The notes under the pieces were generated by a model. That model had not been told where the DNA came from and ran no database searches. It saw only the letters and a program-made list of their open reading frames with translations. The position numbers and the translations under genes are program-made. From assembly GCA_002713485.1 (NCBI GenBank), contig PAWI01000031.1:1-6518 (forward strand): a DNA stretch of 6,518 nucleotides, given 5' to 3'. This document shows, in pieces, positions 1 through 6,075 of the stretch (positions within the stretch are counted from its first letter, which is position 1; the number at the start of each line of letters is the position of its first letter). This DNA comes from Acidimicrobiaceae bacterium (lineage in GTDB: Bacteria > Actinomycetota > Acidimicrobiia > Acidimicrobiales > UBA8592).

Positions 1-284
1 ATGTAAGTCGAGATGACCTCAGAGATTTAATTAATGCTCTCACTCAAAAAGAAAATGTAAAGGCTGTAATTCTCGGAGTCGCTCTAGATAATGGTGGCGT
101 AGCTTTAGCTGCAGGTGTGCCAAAAGGGTCATCATTGATCGCTTCAGACTTAATACATGATGCAACAAAGCTAATTAAAGGCGGTGGTGGTAAAGGTGAG
201 GATTTCGCAATGGCAGGGGGTAAAGACAACGAAGCTCTAGAGGAAGCTATTCAACTGGCCCGACAAAAAGCGGAGCTAGGGTGA
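1..284 (+). CDS. alaS: Alanyl-tRNA synthetase, C-terminal end (5'-truncated by window edge)
   Basis: The last 93 codons of a gene that begins before the window; the first whole codon is at base 3 and the TGA stop is at 282-284. The fragment is the C-Ala (DHHA1-type) domain, which helps bind tRNA-Ala in the enzyme that charges tRNA-Ala with alanine in the cytoplasm. Visible hallmarks are a beta-strand segment VKAVILGVALDNGGVAL (fragment residues 19-35), then the glycine-rich KGGGGKGEDFAMAGG stretch (59-73), then a closing helix EALEEAIQLARQKAELG. This Gly-rich loop followed by A-x-GG and a terminal amphipathic helix is typical of the AlaS C-terminus. The catalytic and editing domains lie outside the window. 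The stop overlaps the ruvX GTG start by 4 bp (GTGA), and alaS-ruvX-mltG is a well-known conserved order. I am confident of the identity despite seeing only about a tenth of the protein. Confidence 0.93.
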   Translation, partial: VSRDDLRDLINALTQKENVKAVILGVALDNGGVALAAGVPKGSSLIASDLIHDATKLIKGGGGKGEDFAMAGGKDNEALEEAIQLARQKAELG

Positions 285-733
285 GAATCATTGGGCTTGA
301 CCTAGGCTCCCAAAGAATAGGCGTTGCTTTAAGTAACTCTGACGTAACTGTTGCTACACCGTATGCAGTGATAAAGAGAACGGGCAAGTTAGAGAAGGAT
401 CATCAAGAAATCTTAAAGATTGCTAACGAATGGGAAGCATCGAGGATCATAGTCGGCCTGCCTATCTCTTTGAATGGTGCACTAGGCCCCGCTGCTAAGA
501 AAATCAATTCAGAAATAGAAGAGCTTCGTTCTAAAACAAAAATTAGCATCGAAACATACGATGAGAGATTCTCTACAGTAACTGCTGAGCAGTTCCTCAT
601 TGAACAGAACATAAGACGGCAGAAGCGTAAGAGCCTCATTGATAAGGTAGCAGCAGCTATTATTCTCCAGTGCTGGATTGACGCTTTTAATAACTCAGCT
701 ACATCATCAAATCTGGAATCATCCAATGAGTGA
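281..733 (+). CDS. ruvX: RuvX/YqgF family RNase H-fold nuclease (pre-16S rRNA processing; putative Holliday junction resolvase)
   Basis: A 150-residue protein, close to the family's usual 135-160. YqgF/RuvX proteins have an RNase H-like fold. They are linked to 5'-end maturation of 16S rRNA and have been annotated as putative Holliday junction resolvases. Motifs seen: the N-terminal acidic strand GLDLGSQRIGVAL (residues 5-17, metal-binding D7), VGLPISLNG (58-66), the second acidic motif YDERFST (93-99, D94/E95), and KSLIDKVAAAIILQ (117-130, D121). All expected acidic positions are present, so the enzyme looks active. The GTG start at 281 sits directly before the first strand and has GGAG at 272-275, 5 nt upstream. 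It overlaps the alaS stop by 4 bp, which suggests coupled translation. After the core there is a short Ser/Asn-rich tail (about residues 137-150) with no recognisable motif. The last 8 bases overlap the mltG start. Confidence 0.93.
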   Translation: MRIIGLDLGSQRIGVALSNSDVTVATPYAVIKRTGKLEKDHQEILKIANEWEASRIIVGLPISLNGALGPAAKKINSEIEELRSKTKISIETYDERFSTVTAEQFLIEQNIRRQKRKSLIDKVAAAIILQCWIDAFNNSATSSNLESSNE

Positions 734-2036
734 AGATCAGCAGCGGTCCAGAGACTCTGAAAGTCAAAATGAGACTGGGTACCCAGACTCAGCATCTGAA
801 GAGTTGAGCCTATCTGAAGAGCAATCGCCGTACGAAAGATTTTTTTTAGGCGTTTACGGAAAAGATAGCGATCCTTCCAATGAGGGTATTGAAAGTGGAA
901 GAACTATCTACCCTCAAGACTTACCTCCTTGGTATGAGGATGAATACTATGACGACCGTGATTGGGAGTGTCTTCCGAGAAGAACAAGTACTGCGTTAAG
1001 ATTTGGAATTTTTGTAGCTATTCTTCTGGTGCTGTCTTTAACAACGTATAGCTTTGTCAAAGGTTGGGTAGACAATCAATTGAACCCACCGGGAGAACCA
1101 GGAATTGAGGTAACAATTGAAATCCCTCAGGGGGCAACAAGTGATGACATAGCGAGGATCCTTGCTGATAATGATGTCGTTGCTAACGCAACAGTTTTTA
1201 GATACTATCTCCGATTCAAAAGTACCTCCGATTTCCAAGCAGGCATTTACACATTTCAGGTAAATAGCTCCGTTTGGGATGTTAAAGACAATTTGCTTGC
1301 TGGTCCCCTAGAAATTCCAGATGATAGATTCTTTGTCACAATCCCAGAAGGTTTAACACTCATTGAAATGCAAGAAACACTTTTGAATCAGCTACCAGAC
1401 TTCAATCCTGAAGAATTAAAGCAAGCTATCCAAAGTTCTGAGACTCCATTAAGCCTGGGATTTTCTCTCCGGTTTATTAAAGAGGGGATCTTTTTCCCTG
1501 ATACCTACGATATTGATGAAACATCACTAGCTAATGAAGAAAGTCTTTTGAATAGAATGATTGCGCAATTTGATGTTGTCGCAGATGAAAGTGGGCTGTC
1601 TTCTCCTCCTCCTGATCTTGGAGTTAGCCCATATGAGGTTCTGATTATTGCTTCTCTGATAGAAGAAGAAGCTGCACTTGAAGAAGAAAGAGGAAAGATA
1701 GCCAGAGTCATCTACAACAGGCTCGCAAACAGCATACCTTTAGGAATCGATGCAACAATAGTTTATGCCCTTGGAGGAGATAGGGAACTAACTCTTAGCG
1801 ACCTAGCAGTTGACTCTCCCTATAACACGCGGCTTGTGCAGGGCTTGCCTCCAACGCCAATAAGTGCCCCAGGTCGGGCATCCATTAATGCCGCGCTTAA
1901 TCCTGCAGTGGGAAATTGGTTCTACTATGTCCGGACAGATGAATCAGGTATAGGTTCTCACACCTTTGTAGAAACACAAGAGGAATTTGATGCAGCAGTC
2001 TTGATATGTATTGAAAGAGATCTCGGCTGTGGGTAA
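726..2036 (+). CDS. mltG: Endolytic peptidoglycan transglycosylase MltG (YceG family)
   Basis: A 436-residue membrane-anchored lytic transglycosylase that cleaves nascent glycan strands in peptidoglycan, setting glycan length near the synthesis machinery. Layout: an acidic cytoplasmic tail (1-86, with 23 D/E against 8 K/R), one transmembrane helix (about 89-111, FGIFVAILLVLSLTTYSF), then an extracytoplasmic part. That part has a LysM-like segment (about 126-180, IEIPQGATSDDIARIL) and the YceG catalytic domain (about 200-430). The catalytic motif is IIASLIEEEAALEEERGKIA with the likely catalytic Glu at 313 (E218 in E. coli MltG, by motif alignment). It is followed by YNRL (330-333), the substrate-loop region DSPYNTRLVQGLPPTPISAPG (363-383, minus intervening variation) and HTF (412-414). 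I chose ATG 726, with GGAA at 715-718 seven nt upstream and an 8-bp overlap with the ruvX stop. An upstream TTG at 678 would add 16 residues lying deep inside ruvX and has no clear ribosome binding site. Two cysteines (428, 435) lie at the extreme C-terminus. Confidence 0.94.
   Translation: MSEDQQRSRDSESQNETGYPDSASEELSLSEEQSPYERFFLGVYGKDSDPSNEGIESGRTIYPQDLPPWYEDEYYDDRDWECLPRRTSTALRFGIFVAILLVLSLTTYSFVKGWVDNQLNPPGEPGIEVTIEIPQGATSDDIARILADNDVVANATVFRYYLRFKSTSDFQAGIYTFQVNSSVWDVKDNLLAGPLEIPDDRFFVTIPEGLTLIEMQETLLNQLPDFNPEELKQAIQSSETPLSLGFSLRFIKEGIFFPDTYDIDETSLANEESLLNRMIAQFDVVADESGLSSPPPDLGVSPYEVLIIASLIEEEAALEEERGKIARVIYNRLANSIPLGIDATIVYALGGDRELTLSDLAVDSPYNTRLVQGLPPTPISAPGRASINAALNPAVGNWFYYVRTDESGIGSHTFVETQEEFDAAVLICIERDLGCG
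2013..2020 (+). promoter_or_regulatory. Probable aroE ribosome binding site inside mltG
   Basis: GAAAGAGA lies 8 nt before GTG 2029 and is a moderate Shine-Dalgarno match within the last codons of mltG. It falls inside the reading frame that would start at TTG 2011, so it favours GTG 2029 as the aroE start. The call rests on spacing and purine richness only. Confidence 0.45.
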
Positions 2037-2883
2037 ATTTCCTAAAGCAAACGGAAGAGAACTCATTGCTGCTGTAATCGGAAAACCCATAGCGCATTCC
2101 CTCTCACCACTCATACACAATACTGCTTTCAAGCAAGATAAGCTGAACTGGAATTATCACGCAATAGAGGTATCAAAAGAACAACTCGAGAATTGTATCT
2201 CCGAGGTAAGATCCCAGAAAATTCGAGGTCTGTCTGTGACCATGCCCCTCAAGGAAATCATAATTCCTCATCTTGATGGGCTAACTGAAACCGCTTCTAA
2301 GCTGAACGCAGTAAATTGCGTATTTTGGGATGGAGATAACCTTTTGGGCGATAATACTGACGGCGAAGGTTTCGTGAGAGCTCTCAAATCAGAGATCAAC
2401 GATTCATTAGATGGGAAGTCATTCGCAATTATTGGATCCGGTGGTGCGGCTCGTTCTGTAATAAATAGCTTGTCAGAAATGGAAGTGGGCGAAATAATTA
2501 TTACAAATAGAAATGAATCAAGAGCAGAATATGCAGCGCTTTTGGGTGGGCCCAATGCAAAGGTGGGAAGTCTAAAAGATCTTTCAAGCTGCGATTTCAT
2601 TGTTAATTCAACACCTTTAGGTATGTCAGGAACTGATAGCGAAGAATTACTTCCAATCCCAATTGACCACCTCTCACCTAACCAAATAGTAATTGATCTT
2701 GTCTACAATCCGATTCAGACGACTTTCCTTCGTGAGGCTGAAAAATTAGGTTTGCGGACTATCTCAGGAGTCGGCATGCTCATCCACCAAGCCCTAATCC
2801 AATACGAACGCTGGACTGGTATCAATACTTCTCTCAAAGAGATAGAAGATGTCGTCGCACGTGAAATCACCAAACGGCACTAA
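2029..2883 (+). CDS. aroE: Shikimate dehydrogenase (NADP+)
   Basis: A 284-residue cytoplasmic enzyme reducing 3-dehydroshikimate to shikimate with NADPH, step 4 of the shikimate pathway. Seen: the shikimate-binding HSLSP motif (23-27, S24 and S26), SVTMPLKE with catalytic K75, NAVN (93-96), and DNTDG with catalytic D111, which together make the substrate domain. The nucleotide-binding loop is GSGGA (136-140; the family more often has GAGGA), with NR at 160-161 placed to read the NADP 2'-phosphate. NSTPLGM (193-199), DLVYNP (223-228) and GVGMLIHQA (247-255) complete the usual C-terminal signature. Length fits the usual 270-290. The start is chosen as GTG 2029, which overlaps the mltG stop by 8 bp and has GAAAGAGA at 2013-2020 upstream. 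A TTG at 2011 would add six residues, but it lacks a ribosome binding site and lies further inside mltG. The product supplies aroK, which is not in this window. Confidence 0.94.
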   Translation: MGKFPKANGRELIAAVIGKPIAHSLSPLIHNTAFKQDKLNWNYHAIEVSKEQLENCISEVRSQKIRGLSVTMPLKEIIIPHLDGLTETASKLNAVNCVFWDGDNLLGDNTDGEGFVRALKSEINDSLDGKSFAIIGSGGAARSVINSLSEMEVGEIIITNRNESRAEYAALLGGPNAKVGSLKDLSSCDFIVNSTPLGMSGTDSEELLPIPIDHLSPNQIVIDLVYNPIQTTFLREAEKLGLRTISGVGMLIHQALIQYERWTGINTSLKEIEDVVAREITKRH

Positions 2884-2890
2884 TGCATTA
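2881..2890. repeat. 10-bp perfect palindrome overlapping the aroE stop
   Basis: TAATGCATTA is its own reverse complement; its first three bases are the aroE stop codon. It lies in the 26-bp spacer before aroB. A nearby TGCAT at 2897-2901 can also pair with ATGCA at 2883-2887 (5-bp stem, 9-nt loop). No T-run follows, so it is not an intrinsic terminator. It could be a small operator or mRNA element, or chance; a palindrome this short is not strong evidence. Confidence 0.4.
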
Positions 2891-2909
2891 ACTCCCTGCA
2901 TAAACCCAA

Positions 2910-3938
2910 ATGGATGACTACTCTCATAGTGTGGAAGCAAAAGAGATAATTGTTGATTTAGGGACAAGAAGCTACCCAGTGCTCGTCGGGTCCAATTGTG
3001 TAAATGATGTCACAAAATACTTACCCGAATCAGTAAAGCGAGTAGCTATTGTCACTCAAGGACAGATTGGAATTCAATTATCCACAGATAAAGAGCAGAA
3101 AGTCTTCGTAATTGAGGAAGGCGAGGATGCTAAATCTATAAACACCATCATGGAACTTTGTAGGTCTTGGGTTGACTGGGGCTTAACACGTTCAGACATC
3201 GTTATAGGTTTAGGAGGAGGAATGGTCACAGACGTAGCATCATTTGCTGCTTCTATTTATCATCGAGGTGTGAACGTGATAAATATCCCCACGACATTAC
3301 TCGGCATGGTAGATGCTGCGATTGGAGGGAAGACAGGAGTCAACCTCCCAGAGGGGAAAAACCTAATCGGTACCTTTTGGCAACCTAATGCCGTCATTTG
3401 TGATCTAAATGCTCTGCAAACCCTTCCTAAAAGAGAATGGAAATGCGGATACGGTGAAATAGCTAAATATCACTTTCTCGGAGCGAAAGACATGAGAGGG
3501 AAAGACCTCATTGATACTGTGCTTGAATGTATAAAAGTTAAATCAAAGATAGTGTCACAAGACGAGCTCGAAGGGGGAAGGAGAGCTATTCTCAACTACG
3601 GCCACACGTTAGCCCATGCTTTAGAAATTGAAAACGATTTTGCATTGGCGCACGGTGAAGCTGTAGCAATTGGTATCCGATATGCAGCTGAAGTAGCGTT
3701 TCTGATGGGCAGAATCGGAGAAGACCGAGTTCTCTACCATCAAGAAATTCTTGATCATTACGAGCTAAGCACAAAGTTGCAGAAAAGTATGGACCCCAAT
3801 AAGGTCATCTCTTTGTTTCTTCGAGATAAAAAATCCAAGGATGGCATCACATTTGTTCTAGACGGTGAAACCGGAGTAGAGCCAATTCTCGTTCAAGATA
3901 GAAATATACTGAAGAAAGCTATGGAGGTCGTTCAATGA
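2910..3938 (+). CDS. aroB: 3-dehydroquinate synthase
   Basis: A 342-residue NAD- and metal-dependent cytoplasmic enzyme converting DAHP to 3-dehydroquinate, step 2 of the shikimate pathway. The N-terminal NAD domain shows the IGLGGGMVTDVASFAAS loop (99-115) and NIPTTLLGMVDAAIGGKTGVN (125-145, with K141), followed by EGKNLIG (148-154, K150 and N151). The C-terminal domain shows GYGEIAKY (180-187, metal ligand E183), R225, LNYGHTLAHALE (228-239, ligand H236), HGEAVAIG (248-255, ligand H248) and DKKSKDG (306-312). All three metal ligands and the substrate-binding lysines are present, so it should be active. It is slightly shorter than the common 355-365. The ATG at 2910 has no visible Shine-Dalgarno, and an in-frame TAA at 2901-2903 rules out an earlier start. 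The alternative GTG 2931 would remove seven residues but also lacks a site. The stop overlaps aroQ by 4 bp (ATGA). Confidence 0.95.
   Translation: MDDYSHSVEAKEIIVDLGTRSYPVLVGSNCVNDVTKYLPESVKRVAIVTQGQIGIQLSTDKEQKVFVIEEGEDAKSINTIMELCRSWVDWGLTRSDIVIGLGGGMVTDVASFAASIYHRGVNVINIPTTLLGMVDAAIGGKTGVNLPEGKNLIGTFWQPNAVICDLNALQTLPKREWKCGYGEIAKYHFLGAKDMRGKDLIDTVLECIKVKSKIVSQDELEGGRRAILNYGHTLAHALEIENDFALAHGEAVAIGIRYAAEVAFLMGRIGEDRVLYHQEILDHYELSTKLQKSMDPNKVISLFLRDKKSKDGITFVLDGETGVEPILVQDRNILKKAMEVVQ
3923..3928 (+). promoter_or_regulatory. aroQ ribosome binding site inside aroB
   Basis: GGAGGT lies 6 nt before ATG 3935 and is the strongest Shine-Dalgarno match I found at any gene start in the window. It fixes the aroQ start and indicates efficient initiation although the start overlaps the aroB stop. 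Confidence 0.8.
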
Positions 3939-4381
3939 AATCTATCCTGTTGCTGATGGGTCCAAACCTTAACATGCTCGGAGAAAGAGAGCCAGATATA
4001 TACGGATCAGATACCATCAATGAGCATGTTGAAACAGCTACAAAGTTTGCTGAGGAATTTGGCTTCGACCTCATTCATTTCCAGTCAAATATTGAAGGCG
4101 AACTTGTAGATGAAATCCAAAAAGCTAGAGGCAAACATAGTGGGATTATCATCAATCCAGGAGCGCTTACTCATTACGGTTGGTCAATACATGATGCCTT
4201 AGTCACTTTCGATGGAGTGATCATAGAAATGCATCTATCCAATCCGAACCAACGGGAGTCCTGGAGGCACACATCTGTTGTCGCTCCTGTCGCACATGGT
4301 TCAATTATCGGTTTCGGTATTCACGGGTATGAATTATCAGTGCGAGCGCTTCATAAGATTATTGGAAATAATGCAAAGTGA
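3935..4381 (+). CDS. aroQ: Type II 3-dehydroquinate dehydratase
   Basis: A 148-residue enzyme of the type II (dodecameric, flavodoxin-like) class that dehydrates 3-dehydroquinate to 3-dehydroshikimate, step 3, directly between the AroB and AroE reactions. Seen: GPNLNMLGEREPDIYG (9-24) with catalytic R18 and Y23 on the active-site lid, QSNIEGEL (50-57), INPGALTHYGWSIHDAL (73-89) with substrate-binding N74 and H80, IEMHLSN (97-103) with E98 and catalytic H100, and RHTSVVAPVAHGSIIGFGIHGY (111-132), which includes the R111 contact and the closing strand. Length and every key residue match the family. It is unrelated in fold to type I (AroD) enzymes. The start is firm because of the strong upstream GGAGGT and the ATGA overlap with aroB. 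Its last 11 bases overlap the chosen start of the next gene. Confidence 0.95.
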   Translation: MKSILLLMGPNLNMLGEREPDIYGSDTINEHVETATKFAEEFGFDLIHFQSNIEGELVDEIQKARGKHSGIIINPGALTHYGWSIHDALVTFDGVIIEMHLSNPNQRESWRHTSVVAPVAHGSIIGFGIHGYELSVRALHKIIGNNAK

Positions 4382-5465
4382 TGAAAAAATAATCTTTCAC
4401 ATGGAAAGAGTCCAATCAGTAAGGAAATGGATAAGAACCCATAACGTGTGCTTTGTCGCATCTGACCCATTCACTATCCGTTGGATGACAGGATTCACAG
4501 GCTCAAACGGACTTCTTTTCTTGGATCAGGACCAACTAGTGCTCATAACTGATTCTAGGTACACAGAACAAGGTCCAAAAGAATTGATGAAACATGGAAC
4601 GGATGCAAACTGTTTAATAAGCCCCGACCCTCTTAAGACTGTCGCTGAGTTGTCAGAGTCAAGAGATGTATTTCTTGATGGTGAAAAATTCTCATGGTCA
4701 GTAAAGAAGAAGTTGCAAAATTTAATTGATGGAACAGTCGTTGATGCGCATGAATTTTGTTCAACAATGCGTGGACTTAAAGATGAAAGCGAGATTGCTA
4801 AAATTAAAAAAGCTGCTGATATTACTTGCAGGGCTTTAGATAAGGCATTATCCGAAATAGATGACAGCACGACCGAGAAGCAACTAGCGGCGAAAGTTGA
4901 ATACTTTATGTCACTGGAAGGAGCATCTAATGCTGCGTACCCCCCGATAATTGCTTCAGGACCCAATAGTGCTCTCCCGCATGCGCGCCCTACAGATCAA
5001 CGAATCCTCAACAACAATCTGCTATTAGTTGATGTAGGTGCAAACTATGACGGGTACTGCTCAGATATGACTCGAGTCATTCCGCTTTCGAAACTCTCTG
5101 AAGAACAAATGAAAGTATCTCAGAAAGTACTTGATGCCCAAGAAAGAGCTATACAAATGATACGGCCGGGTGTTACTGCCAATGAAATAGATGCAGTTTG
5201 CAGAAACACTTTGTCTGAGAATGGCTTAGCTAAAAAGTTCACACATGGAGCGGGGCATGGTGTGGGTTTGGAAATTCATGAATATCCAAGGATTAATAGA
5301 ACCAGCAGCGATGTCATCCAAGAGGGGATGGTCATTACCGTTGAACCCGGGGTGTACCTAGAGGGATCCTATGGCATCCGATGGGAAGATCTGCTTGTAG
5401 TGACGAGCAAAGGTGTTGAATATTTAACTAAGTATGAAAAGCTCACACAAGTGAGTAAATCATAG
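4371..5465 (+). CDS. pepQ: M24 family metallopeptidase (Xaa-Pro aminopeptidase / dipeptidase type)
   Basis: A 364-residue cytoplasmic pita-bread-fold peptidase predicted to remove N-terminal residues next to proline, or to cleave Xaa-Pro dipeptides. The creatinase-like N-terminal domain (about 10-135) contains DPFTIRWMTGFTGSNG (32-47). The catalytic domain has all five dinuclear metal ligands: D221 (VDVGA), D232 (SDMTR), H296 (HGAGHGVG), E325 (TVEPGVY) and E339 (IRWED). H204 (ALPHARP) and H303 (EIHE) match the usual catalytic histidines. Sequence alone does not separate aminopeptidase P from prolidase, so the symbol is the one usual for this locus. ATG 4371 has GGAA four to seven nt upstream and overlaps aroQ by 11 bp. 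ATG 4401 gives a start (MERVQSVRKW) closer to the family norm and is a real alternative. A longer TTG form from 4278 would lie largely inside aroQ and is unlikely. The neighbouring efp also concerns proline-rich sequences. Confidence 0.9.
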   Translation: MQSDEKIIFHMERVQSVRKWIRTHNVCFVASDPFTIRWMTGFTGSNGLLFLDQDQLVLITDSRYTEQGPKELMKHGTDANCLISPDPLKTVAELSESRDVFLDGEKFSWSVKKKLQNLIDGTVVDAHEFCSTMRGLKDESEIAKIKKAADITCRALDKALSEIDDSTTEKQLAAKVEYFMSLEGASNAAYPPIIASGPNSALPHARPTDQRILNNNLLLVDVGANYDGYCSDMTRVIPLSKLSEEQMKVSQKVLDAQERAIQMIRPGVTANEIDAVCRNTLSENGLAKKFTHGAGHGVGLEIHEYPRINRTSSDVIQEGMVITVEPGVYLEGSYGIRWEDLLVVTSKGVEYLTKYEKLTQVSKS

Positions 5466-5488
5466 CTATAGAGTGGAAATTCATAAGT

Positions 5489-5494
5489 AAAGGA
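5489..5494 (+). promoter_or_regulatory. efp ribosome binding site
   Basis: AAAGGA ends 7 nt before ATG 5502, a good Shine-Dalgarno at ideal spacing in the 36-bp spacer after the peptidase gene. I saw no convincing -35/-10 pair in the spacer: TATAGA at 5467-5472 has no partner box. Confidence 0.75.
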
Positions 5495-5501
5495 CTAAAC
5501 C

Positions 5502-6065
5502 ATGGCTTCAGTATCAACAAATGATTTTAAGAATGGCTGGACCATTATGGTTGACGGAAACCTCATGCAGGTCGTTGAATTTCAACATGTGAAACCAGGG
5601 AAAGGGCCAGCGTTTGTTAGAACAAAAATAAAAAACGTGAGAACAGGTTCCGTCATTGAAAAGACATTTCGGGCTGGAGAATCGGTAGATCGAGTAAATA
5701 TTGACAAACGAGAAATGCAATACCTCTATAAAGACGGCTCTGACCTTGTCTTCATGGACAATGAAACTTATGAGCAAATCACTGTTCCGCCTGAATCCGT
5801 CGGAGACCTCTCCGATTATTTGGTTGAGTCTGAAACAGCAATACTTCTGATGTTCGGAAGTGAAATTGTGGGGACAGAACTTTCAGCATCAGTGGAACTA
5901 GAGATAGCCGAAACTGAGCCAGGAATACAAGGCGACAGAGTCTCTGGCGCTACCAAACCAGCAATGTTGGAGACGGGTTTAACAGTCCAGGTTCCTCTCT
6001 TCTTGGAATCTGGTGAAAAAATTAAAGTAGATACAAGAACAGGGTCATACATTAGTCGAGCTTGA
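5502..6065 (+). CDS. efp: Translation elongation factor P
   Basis: A 187-residue, full-length EF-P. It binds between the ribosomal P and E sites and relieves stalling at consecutive prolines. Three beta-barrel domains are recognisable: the KOW-like domain I (about 1-65), the OB domain II (about 66-128), and domain III (about 130-187), which carries the family signature KPAMLETGLTVQVPLFLESG (152-171). The loop that reaches the peptidyl-transferase centre reads HVKPGKGPAF with the key Lys at 34. The palindromic PGKGP (32-36) is the form described for an actinobacterial EF-P subfamily that works without modification of this lysine; that the lysine is unmodified here is inference. No EpmA, EpmB or EarP gene lies in the window. 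The start is firm: ATG 5502 with AAAGGA seven nt upstream. It is followed after 10 bp by nusB, a common actinobacterial pairing. Confidence 0.97.
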   Translation: MASVSTNDFKNGWTIMVDGNLMQVVEFQHVKPGKGPAFVRTKIKNVRTGSVIEKTFRAGESVDRVNIDKREMQYLYKDGSDLVFMDNETYEQITVPPESVGDLSDYLVESETAILLMFGSEIVGTELSASVELEIAETEPGIQGDRVSGATKPAMLETGLTVQVPLFLESGEKIKVDTRTGSYISRA

Positions 6066-6075
6066 GTCTGGAAAT

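Noticed and set aside
678..725. TTG start for mltG adding 16 residues
   Set aside because: It lies deep in ruvX without a clear ribosome binding site, whereas ATG 726 has GGAA at good spacing and an 8-bp coupled overlap.
403..795. 130-codon open frame on the minus strand opposite ruvX
   Set aside because: It lies opposite ruvX, whose motifs are all intact, and its translation shows no recognisable domain. It is a shadow of the coding frame.
2011..2028. TTG start for aroE adding six residues
   Set aside because: There is no ribosome binding site before it, and the purine-rich GAAAGAGA sits correctly for GTG 2029 instead.
4278..4370. TTG start giving a 395-residue peptidase
   Set aside because: The extra residues are an out-of-frame reading of the aroQ C-terminus and do not resemble the family N-terminus.
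4526..4966. 146-codon open frame on the minus strand opposite the M24 peptidase
   Set aside because: It is Ser-rich and compositionally a mirror of the sense codons, has no family signature, and overlaps a well-supported gene.
5442..5455. Perfect hairpin CTCAC-ACAA-GTGAG near the end of the peptidase gene, before efp
   Set aside because: The stem is only 5 bp and no T-run follows, so it is not an intrinsic terminator. It lies in coding sequence and is within chance expectation.
5462..5472. ATAGCTAT palindrome and TATAGA -10-like box after the peptidase stop
   Set aside because: An 8-bp palindrome is common by chance, and no -35 element sits 16-18 bp upstream, so I do not call a promoter for efp.
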